Assembly (NCBI GenBank): GCA_038065335.1 | Contig: JBBTRD010000008.1 | Span: 1-64,000, forward strand | Length of the DNA: 64,000 nucleotides | Direction: 5' to 3' | Source of the DNA: 2-01-FULL-41-21 sp038065335 | GTDB taxonomy: Bacteria > Patescibacteriota > Minisyncoccia > 2-02-FULL-40-12 > GWA2-44-9 | Notes under the pieces: generated by a model | Seen by the model: the letters and a program-made list of their open reading frames with translations, nothing else | Databases searched by the model: none | What the model was told of the DNA's origin: nothing | Shown here: piece by piece, positions 57,886 through 64,000 of the stretch | Position numbering within the stretch: the first letter of the stretch is position 1 | How the letters are laid out: each line of letters opens with the position of its first letter | Position numbers and translations under genes: made by a program

Positions 57886-59262
57886 TTAAGAACCTCGCCT
57901 ATTCAGCCACCTCTTTGATTGACGGACGAGAAGTTGTTTAGCTTGTTGAGGTTCGGCCATGATGACTTCGACAATTTTTTCCATTCGCATTCCTTGAGAA
58001 CCTTTGACCAGAATGAGATCATGGGCGTGGATTAGTTCTTGAGCTTTAGATTTGGCGTCGCTTGAATTATCAAAAATGAAAACCTCTTTAGAACTAGCGA
58101 TTCCTGCGTCCGCCGTAGCTTTAGTGAAGGCGGAAGCAATAACTTTAGCCCGTGAGCCAACACAGACGAGAATATCAACAATTTCACTAGCCAGTGCTCC
58201 AATATCGTAATGGGCTTTTTCAGAATATTCTCCAAGTTCAAGCATGTCACCGAGGATGGCGACAGCCCTTCTCGCTCCGACCGAAGCGTCGGAGCTAACT
58301 TTTTTTATTTCTTTCAAGGTTTCCAAAGCTAAGCGAGTAGAGGCCGGCGAAGCATTATATGTATCATCAATAATATTTGAGTTTTTAATACCTCGTAGAA
58401 TTTTTAGTCTGCCTTTGGGACCATGATATGTTTTTAGGGCTTCGCTTACTTGAACCAAATTCATTTCTAAAACTGAACCAATGGCGGCGGCGGCGGCCGA
58501 ACTCCAGGCTTGTGATTTGCCAAGTGAGCCAATAATACGTACCGGAGCAAAATGGTGTTCTTCATTTAATTTAAAAGTAACACCGAGCGGACGTCCTTCG
58601 TTATCACTAACATATTCAATATCAGAAACACGAATCGTCGCCCCCTGGTCAAACCCATAGGTCAACACTTGGGCTTTTGTTTTTGATTTCATATCCAAGA
58701 CTCGCTGGTCATCATGATTTAAAATTGCATAGTCATTTGCGGATAGAACTTTTATTAAATTGGCCTTTTCGTCAGCCACAGCATCAGCTCCATTTTTTCC
58801 GCCGGAGGCGGATCCGCCTTTGGCGGAGAAGTACTCAATATGCACCGGCACATCCCCTATCGTTGTTACAACCGAAATGTGGGGTTTGTATTTAACGACT
58901 AATCTTTTAATATCACCGGGATGATCCGCGCCATATTCTAAAACTAACACTTCCGGGTAGTTCTGGCCAATAAACAACGACCACCAACTAACGATAAGGA
59001 CTTTAAACCAAAACCCCAAAGATGAACCCCGATCGTAATACTCTTTGTCCCATGAACCGAGAATTGTCAGTGGCAGTCCGATTTCGTTATTTAAATTGCC
59101 TCCCGCGACGCGGACTTTTTTAACTTGGCTTACCACCGCGCCGATCATTTCTTTAGTTGACGTCTTGCCCGCGTTCCCCGTCACCCCAATAATCATTGGC
59201 TTATATTTCCAAAGATAAAGCTTAGCCAAAATTGCGAGCTTCCATTGTAATAGTTTATACAT
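57886..59262 (-). CDS. murF: UDP-N-acetylmuramoyl-tripeptide--D-Ala-D-Ala ligase
   Basis: 458 residues; last cytoplasmic step of the peptidoglycan monomer. The N-terminal substrate domain is reduced: a hydrophobic start (YKLLQWKLAILAKLYLWKYK) leads straight to P-loop GVTGNAGKTSTKEMI (about 26-40). Then GNLNNEIGLPLTIL, EYGADHPGDIKRLV, NHDDQRVL, DDTYNASPAST and AILGDMLELG. A family A palindrome (58798-58827) adds AKGGSASGGK. Preceded by a family F element. Confidence 0.94.
   Translation of the reverse strand: MYKLLQWKLAILAKLYLWKYKPMIIGVTGNAGKTSTKEMIGAVVSQVKKVRVAGGNLNNEIGLPLTILGSWDKEYYDRGSSLGFWFKVLIVSWWSLFIGQNYPEVLVLEYGADHPGDIKRLVVKYKPHISVVTTIGDVPVHIEYFSAKGGSASGGKNGADAVADEKANLIKVLSANDYAILNHDDQRVLDMKSKTKAQVLTYGFDQGATIRVSDIEYVSDNEGRPLGVTFKLNEEHHFAPVRIIGSLGKSQAWSSAAAAAIGSVLEMNLVQVSEALKTYHGPKGRLKILRGIKNSNIIDDTYNASPASTRLALETLKEIKKVSSDASVGARRAVAILGDMLELGEYSEKAHYDIGALASEIVDILVCVGSRAKVIASAFTKATADAGIASSKEVFIFDNSSDAKSKAQELIHAHDLILVKGSQGMRMEKIVEVIMAEPQQAKQLLVRQSKRWLNRRGS
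58798..58827. repeat. family A palindrome inside murF
   Basis: TCCGCCGGAGGCGGATCCGC then CTTTGGCGGA, identical to the obg copy. Confidence 0.9.
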
Positions 59263-59270
59263 AAAATTTT

Positions 59271-59407
59271 AAAAATAAGTGATGTGGACAGCGAGACGTC
59301 TCGCAGGCCCCGAGGCTTGGCGCTCGGCGAGGGGCCGAGAGTCGAGATGACGCCGAGCCGCAGGAGCGAGGCGATTATCGGTCGAGTCGGCCACATCACT
59401 TATTTTT
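59271..59407. repeat. family F structured element between ftsI and murF
   Basis: Perfect 17-bp outer arms AAAAATAAGTGATGTGG/CCACATCACTTATTTTT. The core shares loops and linkers with 17266-17390 in reverse complement, but its stems differ (GGCCCC/GGGGCC where the other has GGCGGTTC/GAACCGCC). It overlaps the ftsI stop codon. Confidence 0.88.
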
Positions 59408-61064
59408 AACGTGTCGGCGGGATATTGTAATAGTTTAATAGATAAGCGGCAATATCGCGGAAGGCCGGTGACAAACTATCGGCGGCGAAAGTGATGCCTT
59501 GGGGCTTGTCCATTTTAATCAAAATTACGAATTTTGGATTTAAGGCCGGCGCGAAGCCGACAAAATTATGGATAAATACACCCTCTTGATAGCCACCTTT
59601 GCCATCGGCGATTTGAGCCGTTCCCGTCTTGCCGGCCACATCATAGCCTTTTATACGGGCTTTATCAAAACCAATATCAACGACGCTCACGAGCATATTT
59701 CGAATCTTGGCCGATGTTTTTTCAGAAATAGGAATACTGGCCACTTCCGGTTGAGTCACGTCTTCTGTTCCGCTTTCATGGATAACGCGATCAACAATAT
59801 ACGGTCGCATCAATTTCCCGCCATTAGCCAGAGCGGAATAAGCGGTGATGAGTTGAATCGGCGTTACGGCAATACCTTGGCCAAACGAAGCCGTCACAAA
59901 GTTAACTTGGCGGCCGCTATATAAATTCGCGACATCCCCACTCACTTCACCCGGTAAATCCAGACCCGTTTTTTGGCCGAAGCCGAAATTGATAATATAA
60001 TCCAAAAAATTATCTTGACCGACCAGATTTTCCACAAAAGCCGCGCCGGTGTTCAATGATTTTTCAAGCACTTGAGTCATCGTAACCGTACCATGAGCCA
60101 GGCCATCGAAATTATGAATCTGCCGTCCGGCAATATCGATAATTCCCGGATCAGTAAACGTGGTACTGGGCGCCACTTTACCTAAATCGATGCCCGCCGC
60201 CATTGTAATTGGTTTAAAAGACGAACCCGGTTCGAACATTTCTTGAACATTGCGATTGATATAAGAACCTGTCGGCGCCGAACTATAACTATTGAGATCA
60301 AAGGTTGGCTCATCGGCCATAGCAATAATTTTGCCGGTTTGGGGATCCTGCACGATAATACTGCCCCCGGAAGCTTGCCACTTGGTCAAGACGCCATGGA
60401 GTTTGGATTCAATAAATGTTTGGATATTCCGATCAATCGTTAAGACAATGTCGTCTGGTCGAGGCGACGCCGAGTTATCAGCATTCACTTGGCCGCTTAG
60501 CTCATTATTAAAATAACTTTCGATGCCGTATTGACCGAGTCGGCCACCAGCTCCAAAACCAAGAAAACCGATGACCTTTGACAAAAAAGAATCAGCCGGA
60601 TAGAACCGGTTCGTTTCGTAGCGAATCCCCGTGCCTTTTATATTAAGTTCATTTATCGTGTCGGCTTGTTCGATGCTAATTTTGCGAGCGATAATTTTTG
60701 ACGCTGTCGATCCGCTTGAAAGCAATACCAGTAGAGTATATCTATCAATATTTAAAATGCCAGCGAGCTGATTCGCGGTTGTTATCGGATCAGTTAACGC
60801 CGCCGGCGTGGCGTAAACTAAAGGAAATTTTTTATTCGTCGCTACAAGATAACGTTGGTCAGTGACGATTCCGGTGGCTTTTGGATCTTGAACGAAAATA
60901 TTTCCCCGAATTAAGATATTGCTGATATTTTGATTTTGGGCTTGAGCGGTTTGGCTGTAGAGGGTATGCCGAACATAAGAGAGAATAAAAAGACGCCAGC
61001 CGATAACGCTGGCGGCCGCTATGACGCACCCAAAAACGATTTTTATCCGCAAAGAATCCCTCAA
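59406..61064 (-). CDS. ftsI: peptidoglycan transpeptidase FtsI/PBP2-type
   Basis: 552 residues, class B penicillin-binding protein. N-terminal membrane helix (about 9-28), pedestal domain, then transpeptidase domain with SSFKPI (active Ser, about 281), SLNT (SxN) and KTGTAQ. Position after rsmH and ftsL supports septal FtsI over elongation PBP2. Its stop lies inside a family F element. Confidence 0.94.
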   Translation of the reverse strand: MRDSLRIKIVFGCVIAAASVIGWRLFILSYVRHTLYSQTAQAQNQNISNILIRGNIFVQDPKATGIVTDQRYLVATNKKFPLVYATPAALTDPITTANQLAGILNIDRYTLLVLLSSGSTASKIIARKISIEQADTINELNIKGTGIRYETNRFYPADSFLSKVIGFLGFGAGGRLGQYGIESYFNNELSGQVNADNSASPRPDDIVLTIDRNIQTFIESKLHGVLTKWQASGGSIIVQDPQTGKIIAMADEPTFDLNSYSSAPTGSYINRNVQEMFEPGSSFKPITMAAGIDLGKVAPSTTFTDPGIIDIAGRQIHNFDGLAHGTVTMTQVLEKSLNTGAAFVENLVGQDNFLDYIINFGFGQKTGLDLPGEVSGDVANLYSGRQVNFVTASFGQGIAVTPIQLITAYSALANGGKLMRPYIVDRVIHESGTEDVTQPEVASIPISEKTSAKIRNMLVSVVDIGFDKARIKGYDVAGKTGTAQIADGKGGYQEGVFIHNFVGFAPALNPKFVILIKMDKPQGITFAADSLSPAFRDIAAYLLNYYNIPPTR

Positions 61065-61071
61065 TATAATT

Positions 61072-61165
61072 TCTAATTACTAATTATTCTAATTTTTAAA
61101 CCCCGAATTTATTAACTTAGTATTGGGATTTATTTAGAGCAATTAGAAATTAGGTCAATTAGTAA
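61072..61165. repeat. AATTAGTAATTAG-type microrepeats
   Basis: TTTCTAATTACTAATTATTC and, mirrored, AATTAGAAATTAGGTCAATT then AGTAATTT fill the ftsL-ftsI gap. Confidence 0.55.
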
Positions 61166-61166
61166 T

Positions 61167-61523
61167 TTATTGTTTCAACGCGACACTGCTGTTTTCAAAC
61201 ACGTAAACAATATCCTTGGCTTCGACCAAGTGTTGGGCTTGAGCAAAAGCCATGGCCGCCACCGGATCCTCGGTGGCTGACTTTTTGGCGGTAAGCAAAC
61301 CTTGCGACTCGGTTAATTTAATAATTTTGGTTCGTTCGATAGAAATATTATATTCTCCCGAGGCTACCGCATTAACTCCAGCGATATAGTAAGCAAAACC
61401 AACCACCGAGAGGCAGACAAGAATCATATTAAAAATGACCACCCGGTTCAAGAGAACTGACCAGTCAAAAGAATGACGCCGGGTACGACCTAACGAAGAA
61501 ACTGCAGTCACGGGACATATCAC
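61167..61523 (-). CDS. FtsL-like division protein
   Basis: 118 residues. Cytoplasmic basic start, one membrane helix (about 28-50, VVIFNMILVCLSVVGFAYYI), then a short region with heptad-like pattern. Sequence similarity to FtsL is weak, as usual. Size, topology and position between rsmH and ftsI support the call. Confidence 0.65.
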   Translation of the reverse strand: MICPVTAVSSLGRTRRHSFDWSVLLNRVVIFNMILVCLSVVGFAYYIAGVNAVASGEYNISIERTKIIKLTESQGLLTAKKSATEDPVAAMAFAQAQHLVEAKDIVYVFENSSVALKQ

Positions 61524-61556
61524 GAAGGCATTCCTGCTTCATGGATAAATTTATTT

Positions 61557-62453
61557 TTAAATCTTCTCGGCCACTTTCATTTTGGCGCTTCTGCTTCGGG
61601 GATTTTGTTGTTGTTCGGGCCAAGCTGGTCGAATCGTGCCTTTCACGGGTTGAATGATTCGTCCGGCTTTGACTTGTTCCTTAAATATTTCGCGGACAAT
61701 TTTATCTTCGTGGCCTTGAAACGATATCACCGCCAATCGACCGCCGGATTTCAAAATATCAATCGCGGCCCGAACCCCTTTAGACACATTCCCTAATTCG
61801 TCATTAGCGACAACACGCAAAGCTTGAAATGTTTTGGTCGCGAAATGTATCTTTTTGTGTTTGTACCAGTCAGGCACGGCCACATTGATCACCGCCACCA
61901 AGTCTTCGGTCGTCATAATGGGTCTTTTTTTGCGATTGAGGCCAATACTTTCCGAGATGCTCCGAGCAAATTGCTCTTCGCCATAGTCCCGAAGAATCTG
62001 TTCCAGTTCAGGCGCTGTAAACGTATTTATAATCTCATAGGCCGGAACTTGTCCTGAGCTTGTCGAAGGATTGAAACGCATATCGAGAGGTTCATTCTTT
62101 TTAAAAGTGAATCCCCGACCGCTGTTTTCATAATGCCACGAGGATAGACCCAGATCGAACAAAATGCCGTCAGGCTGGAAATCGCGTTTCTCGGCGATGC
62201 TTTTCAGATTCACATACGAATCATTAACCAGAATCAAATTTTTTCTTAATTCGTAATTCTTAATTCGTAATTCGGTCTCTTGAAGCAATTCCGTGTCCCA
62301 CTCTATCCCCAAAACGATACCATCGGGCTGGATTCGTTCGACTATTGCTAAAGCATGACCGCCGCCGTTCATTGTGGCATCGATATATTTTCCGCCCGAC
62401 TTGAGCTTCAAATATTCAAGAACTTCATTTAAAAGGACTGACGTATGAATCAT
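61557..62453 (-). CDS. rsmH: 16S rRNA m4C1402 methyltransferase RsmH
   Basis: 298 residues. HTSVLLNEVLEYL start, SAM motif ATMNGGGHALAIVERI (about 26), DGILFDLGLSSWHYENSGRG (about 98), and KTFQALRVVANDELGN. In-frame repeats: a GAATTAC-type stretch (62244-62273, TELRIKNYELRKN) and family D (62048-62071, NPSTSSGQV) right after LDMRF, where the family normally has MD. Overlaps mraZ by 4 nt. Confidence 0.95.
   Translation of the reverse strand: MIHTSVLLNEVLEYLKLKSGGKYIDATMNGGGHALAIVERIQPDGIVLGIEWDTELLQETELRIKNYELRKNLILVNDSYVNLKSIAEKRDFQPDGILFDLGLSSWHYENSGRGFTFKKNEPLDMRFNPSTSSGQVPAYEIINTFTAPELEQILRDYGEEQFARSISESIGLNRKKRPIMTTEDLVAVINVAVPDWYKHKKIHFATKTFQALRVVANDELGNVSKGVRAAIDILKSGGRLAVISFQGHEDKIVREIFKEQVKAGRIIQPVKGTIRPAWPEQQQNPRSRSAKMKVAEKI
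62048..62071. repeat. family D repeat inside rsmH
   Basis: Reverse complement CCTTCGACAAGCTCAGGACA, in frame as PSTSSGQ. Confidence 0.85.
62244..62273. repeat. GAATTAC microrepeat inside rsmH
   Basis: Minus strand GAATTACGAATTAAGAATTA, in frame. Confidence 0.7.
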
Positions 62454-62881
62454 ATTCCTAGCTCTTTCAATTTTTCCGCGATACTGTCAGAATTTTTTTC
62501 TAAATTGGCCTTGTAGTTCTCCCATTTCTCGTCATCCCATATCTCAAGGCGACTATATAAACCGGCAACCACAACCACTTTCTTCAAACCGGCATATGTT
62601 TTTAAATACTCGGGAACCAAGATGCGTCCCAAACCGTCAAATTCCACTTCCACGGCTCCGGACAGTAACAAGCGAGCGAAGGAGCGAGAATCCTGCTGGA
62701 CAATGGGCATATTGCCTAGACGTTCGGCGAGCTTGGCCCAATGCGCTGACGGAAACACAAATAAACAATTATCGAGTCCGCGGGTAATCACCGCTCCTTC
62801 GCCTAATTCTTTGCGAAATTTAGAAGGAATGGAGAGCCGTTTCTTCGCGTCCAGATTGTGTTTATATTCGCCGATTAACAT
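62450..62881 (-). CDS. mraZ: transcriptional regulator MraZ
   Basis: 143 residues from ATG 62881 (a GTG two codons upstream gives MDM,LIGEY; the family starts MLIGEY). Two AbrB-like halves: LIGEYKHNLDAKKRLSIPSK and VEFDGLGRILVPEYLKTYAG. It controls the dcw cluster; its probable boxes lie just upstream. Confidence 0.95.
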   Translation of the reverse strand: MLIGEYKHNLDAKKRLSIPSKFRKELGEGAVITRGLDNCLFVFPSAHWAKLAERLGNMPIVQQDSRSFARLLLSGAVEVEFDGLGRILVPEYLKTYAGLKKVVVVAGLYSRLEIWDDEKWENYKANLEKNSDSIAEKLKELGI

Positions 62882-62956
62882 ATCCACTAGTTATCCACTT
62901 TCACCCACTTACTTCTACTTATTAGGTATAGTATCCCACTCTGAAAATGTATGCAA
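62882..62956 (-). promoter_or_regulatory. mraZ promoter with MraZ-box-like direct repeats
   Basis: Minus strand -35 TTGCAT (62951-62956), 17 nt, -10 TACTAT (62928-62933). GTGGGA (62934-62939), GTGGGT (62903-62908), GTGGAT (62893-62898) and GTGGAT (62882-62887) form direct repeats; the last three are 10-11 nt apart, like known MraZ sites. Confidence 0.65.
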
Positions 62957-62995
62957 TGTGCATAACTTCAACACCTGCTCCCTATTCATTATGAG

Positions 62996-63024
62996 TAGAC
63001 AAATATTGTGTTCCTTGCTATGGT
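62996..63024 (+). promoter_or_regulatory. promoter of the 63083 gene
   Basis: TAGACA (62996-63001), 17 nt, extended -10 TGC-TATGGT (63016-63024). Confidence 0.5.
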
Positions 63025-63082
63025 GAGGCTTGTTCTTGTACTCTGTGCAAACTAACACACTGTTTCAAGAAGAAGGTGAAAG

Positions 63083-63370
63083 ATGCTCTTTAGAAATAAG
63101 AAGAGAACTATCAACCCAGACATGAAAGGTGAGATACGAACCTGGTTACGGTTAGTTGGTAGCCAGTTTGCCAATAGTCCTTCTCTAACAACCAGGTTTC
63201 AAAATGCCATCACTCGATTTGAAAAAAGTGACTACAGAGAAACTATCCGGTGTATGAAAAGCATGTGCTTGGGCTACGAAATGTTACGGAAGGAGCGCGC
63301 TCTTTCGCACAAACAGTTCGCAGAAAACTGTATGCTGAAGATCTGGCTAGAACAACTGCGGAAGTTGTAG
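63083..63370 (+). CDS. small orphan basic protein
   Basis: 95 residues; not recognised. Basic and helical throughout (MKGEIRTWLRLVGSQFANS, RFEKSDYRETIRCMKSMCLG, KERALSHKQFAENCMLKIWL). No membrane helix. Full promoter, about 50-nt leader, clear Shine-Dalgarno (AGAAGG, about 63071-63076) and its own terminator. Third gene of this self-contained type after 808 and 40330. Confidence 0.65.
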   Translation: MLFRNKKRTINPDMKGEIRTWLRLVGSQFANSPSLTTRFQNAITRFEKSDYRETIRCMKSMCLGYEMLRKERALSHKQFAENCMLKIWLEQLRKL

Positions 63371-63430
63371 TAATACCAAACCTGATCAGAAGATCATAAT
63401 ACTGGATTAAGAGCCGGCTCTCACCAACAA

Positions 63431-63463
63431 GCGCCGCGTCATCGGAAGACGCGGCGCCCTTTA
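63431..63463 (+). terminator. terminator after the 63083 gene
   Basis: GCGCCGCGTC-ATCGGAA-GACGCGGCGC followed by CCTTTAATTT. Confidence 0.8.
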
Positions 63464-63543
63464 ATTTAGGCAAATAAAAACTACCCGGCAATAATGCCTA
63501 ATGTACCAGTGAGACACAGGGTACTAACAACGAGTGAAGCCAG

Positions 63544-63639
63544 TCACACTGATCGTTTTCCAAAATAGTTTTGGGCTTTTAAAAATACCAACCAGAGGAT
63601 GACCAGTAGTAACACCAATAAAAAGGCCCAAAGCCGCAT
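63544..63639 (-). CDS. possible 31-residue single-helix membrane peptide
   Basis: ATG 63639: MRLWAFLLVLLLVILWLVFL then KAQNYFGKRSV. One hydrophobic helix with a basic tail, not far downstream of tRNA-Val on the same strand. An overlapping frame (MTIPTHAALGLFIGVTTGHP...) is also open for 43 codons. No further support for either. Confidence 0.35.
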   Translation of the reverse strand: MRLWAFLLVLLLVILWLVFLKAQNYFGKRSV

Positions 63640-63660
63640 GTGTAGGTATAGTCATCTTTG

Positions 63661-63734
63661 TGGGCTCGAGAGGAGTTGAACCTCTGACCTCGCCGATGTG
63701 AACGGCGCGCTCTAACCAACTGAGCTACGAACCC
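63661..63734 (-). tRNA. tRNA-Val (anticodon CAC)
   Basis: Acceptor GGGTTCG/CGAGCCC, D stem GCTC/GAGC, anticodon stem CGCCG/CGGCG with loop TTCACAT (anticodon CAC), T stem AGAGG/CCTCT. No CCA encoded. Confidence 0.93.
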
Positions 63735-63745
63735 ATCATCTTACC

Positions 63746-63774
63746 AGACTATAGAGGTTTAGCCTCTATAGTCT
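63746..63774. repeat. REP palindrome of RAYT-2 type
   Basis: AGACTATAGAGG-TTTAG-CCTCTATAGTCT, identical to 32876-32904; contains the stop of the adjacent RAYT. Confidence 0.88.
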
Positions 63775-63995
63775 ATCGTGTATTCAGAAATCTTATCAAG
63801 TATAATCTCTTTAACTTTTCTGATCGAGACCAGATCTCTAAAATTATTCTTAAGGTCTTCCCCGACCTCATCTACTAACGCATAATCCAGAATCATTTGA
63901 AATCTTTTGTTATTAGAATAGTCAGATAAACTTGACCATTTATAATCTTTCAGAGAGGCAAGCACCTCATTTGGGTTTTTAATCTCTTCTTCCAT
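63759..63995 (-). CDS. RAYT transposase, C-terminal part (runs toward the window edge)
   Basis: 78 residues visible from ATG 63995; the real gene probably continues past 64000. NPNEVLASLKDYKWSSLSDY then a tail ending YTIDYRG matches the C-terminal region of REP-associated Y1 transposases (the conserved YxWSSxxDY). The HUH and Tyr parts are not in the window. The last residues (DYRG) and stop are encoded by the REP palindrome. Confidence 0.7.
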   Translation of the reverse strand: MEEEIKNPNEVLASLKDYKWSSLSDYSNNKRFQMILDYALVDEVGEDLKNNFRDLVSIRKVKEIILDKISEYTIDYRG

Positions 63996-64000
63996 TTTCC

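Noticed and set aside
1..64000. Alternative genetic code (UGA as Gly)
   Set aside because: Many clear gene ends use TGA and no internal TGA is needed in any conserved protein.

Overview
The window looks like part of a small-genome Candidate Phyla Radiation bacterium (Patescibacteria, most likely Parcubacteria). This rests on the gene set, not on a computed phylogeny. The evidence is: ribosomal and cell-division clusters broken up among small hypothetical proteins; shortened housekeeping proteins (AlaRS of 599 aa, RpoA without a C-terminal domain, DnaJ of 270 aa, a PriA-like protein without helicase motifs); L9 present; many surface and wall proteins (PEGA, LCP, M23, S41, baseplate-J-like); and almost no biosynthetic enzymes. 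UGA is used as an ordinary stop, so the code is standard. Positions 47161-47260 are a run of N (scaffold gap).

Layout. 1-2.3 kb: tRNA-Arg, a decayed GerMN gene, tRNA-His, a small orphan gene, obg. 2.4-10.1 kb: UvrD-type helicase fused to a nuclease, alaS, dus, a membrane-anchored baseplate-J-like protein. 10.2-14.6 kb: infA-rpmJ-rpsM-rpsK-rpsD-rpoA-rplQ-rplM-rpsI. 14.7-21.3 kb: PEGA protein, mreB, a glycosyltransferase, a DUF559-like nuclease, engB, a PIF1-like helicase. 21.3-29.3 kb: surface-polysaccharide operon (GT2-GT4 fusion, O-antigen-ligase-like protein, GT2, LCP ligase, GT2) and an S41 protease. 29.5-33.6 kb: rplI, rpmA, an Ada-like membrane protein, a tRNA-like RNA, typA, an exonuclease. 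34-40.3 kb: M23 hydrolase, gltX, priA-like, def, fmt. 40.3-44.9 kb: orphan membrane protein, secreted repeat protein, zinc/manganese ABC genes, efp. 45-51 kb: dnaJ, a candidate new ncRNA, transglutaminase-like fragments, and hrcA-grpE-dnaK under a CIRCE operator. 51-57.7 kb: a RAYT transposase framed by its REP palindromes, NRAMP transporter, cysS, dnaB, recR, rplU. 57.7-62.9 kb: tRNA-Glu and the division/wall cluster mraZ-rsmH-ftsL-ftsI with murF. 63-64 kb: orphan small gene, tRNA-Val, and the end of a second RAYT.

The outstanding feature is a dense population of short palindromic and nested-hairpin repeats belonging to at least eight families. They lie between genes and, repeatedly, inside essential genes, where they keep the frame and add peptides such as GGSASGG. 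One 69-bp element is read in two different frames in two neighbouring genes. A roughly 125-bp element keeps its loops while its stems change on both sides. Two RAYT genes carry palindromes that recur elsewhere in the window, one of them in frame inside dus. A RAYT-driven (or similar) palindrome-insertion process that has become part of the proteome is my best candidate for an undescribed system here.

Expression also shows a pattern: about ten genes have a (usually extended) -10 box ending only 6-10 nt before the start codon, which predicts leaderless mRNAs. A small set of compositionally odd orphan genes and RNAs instead have full promoters, 5' leaders and strong terminators.
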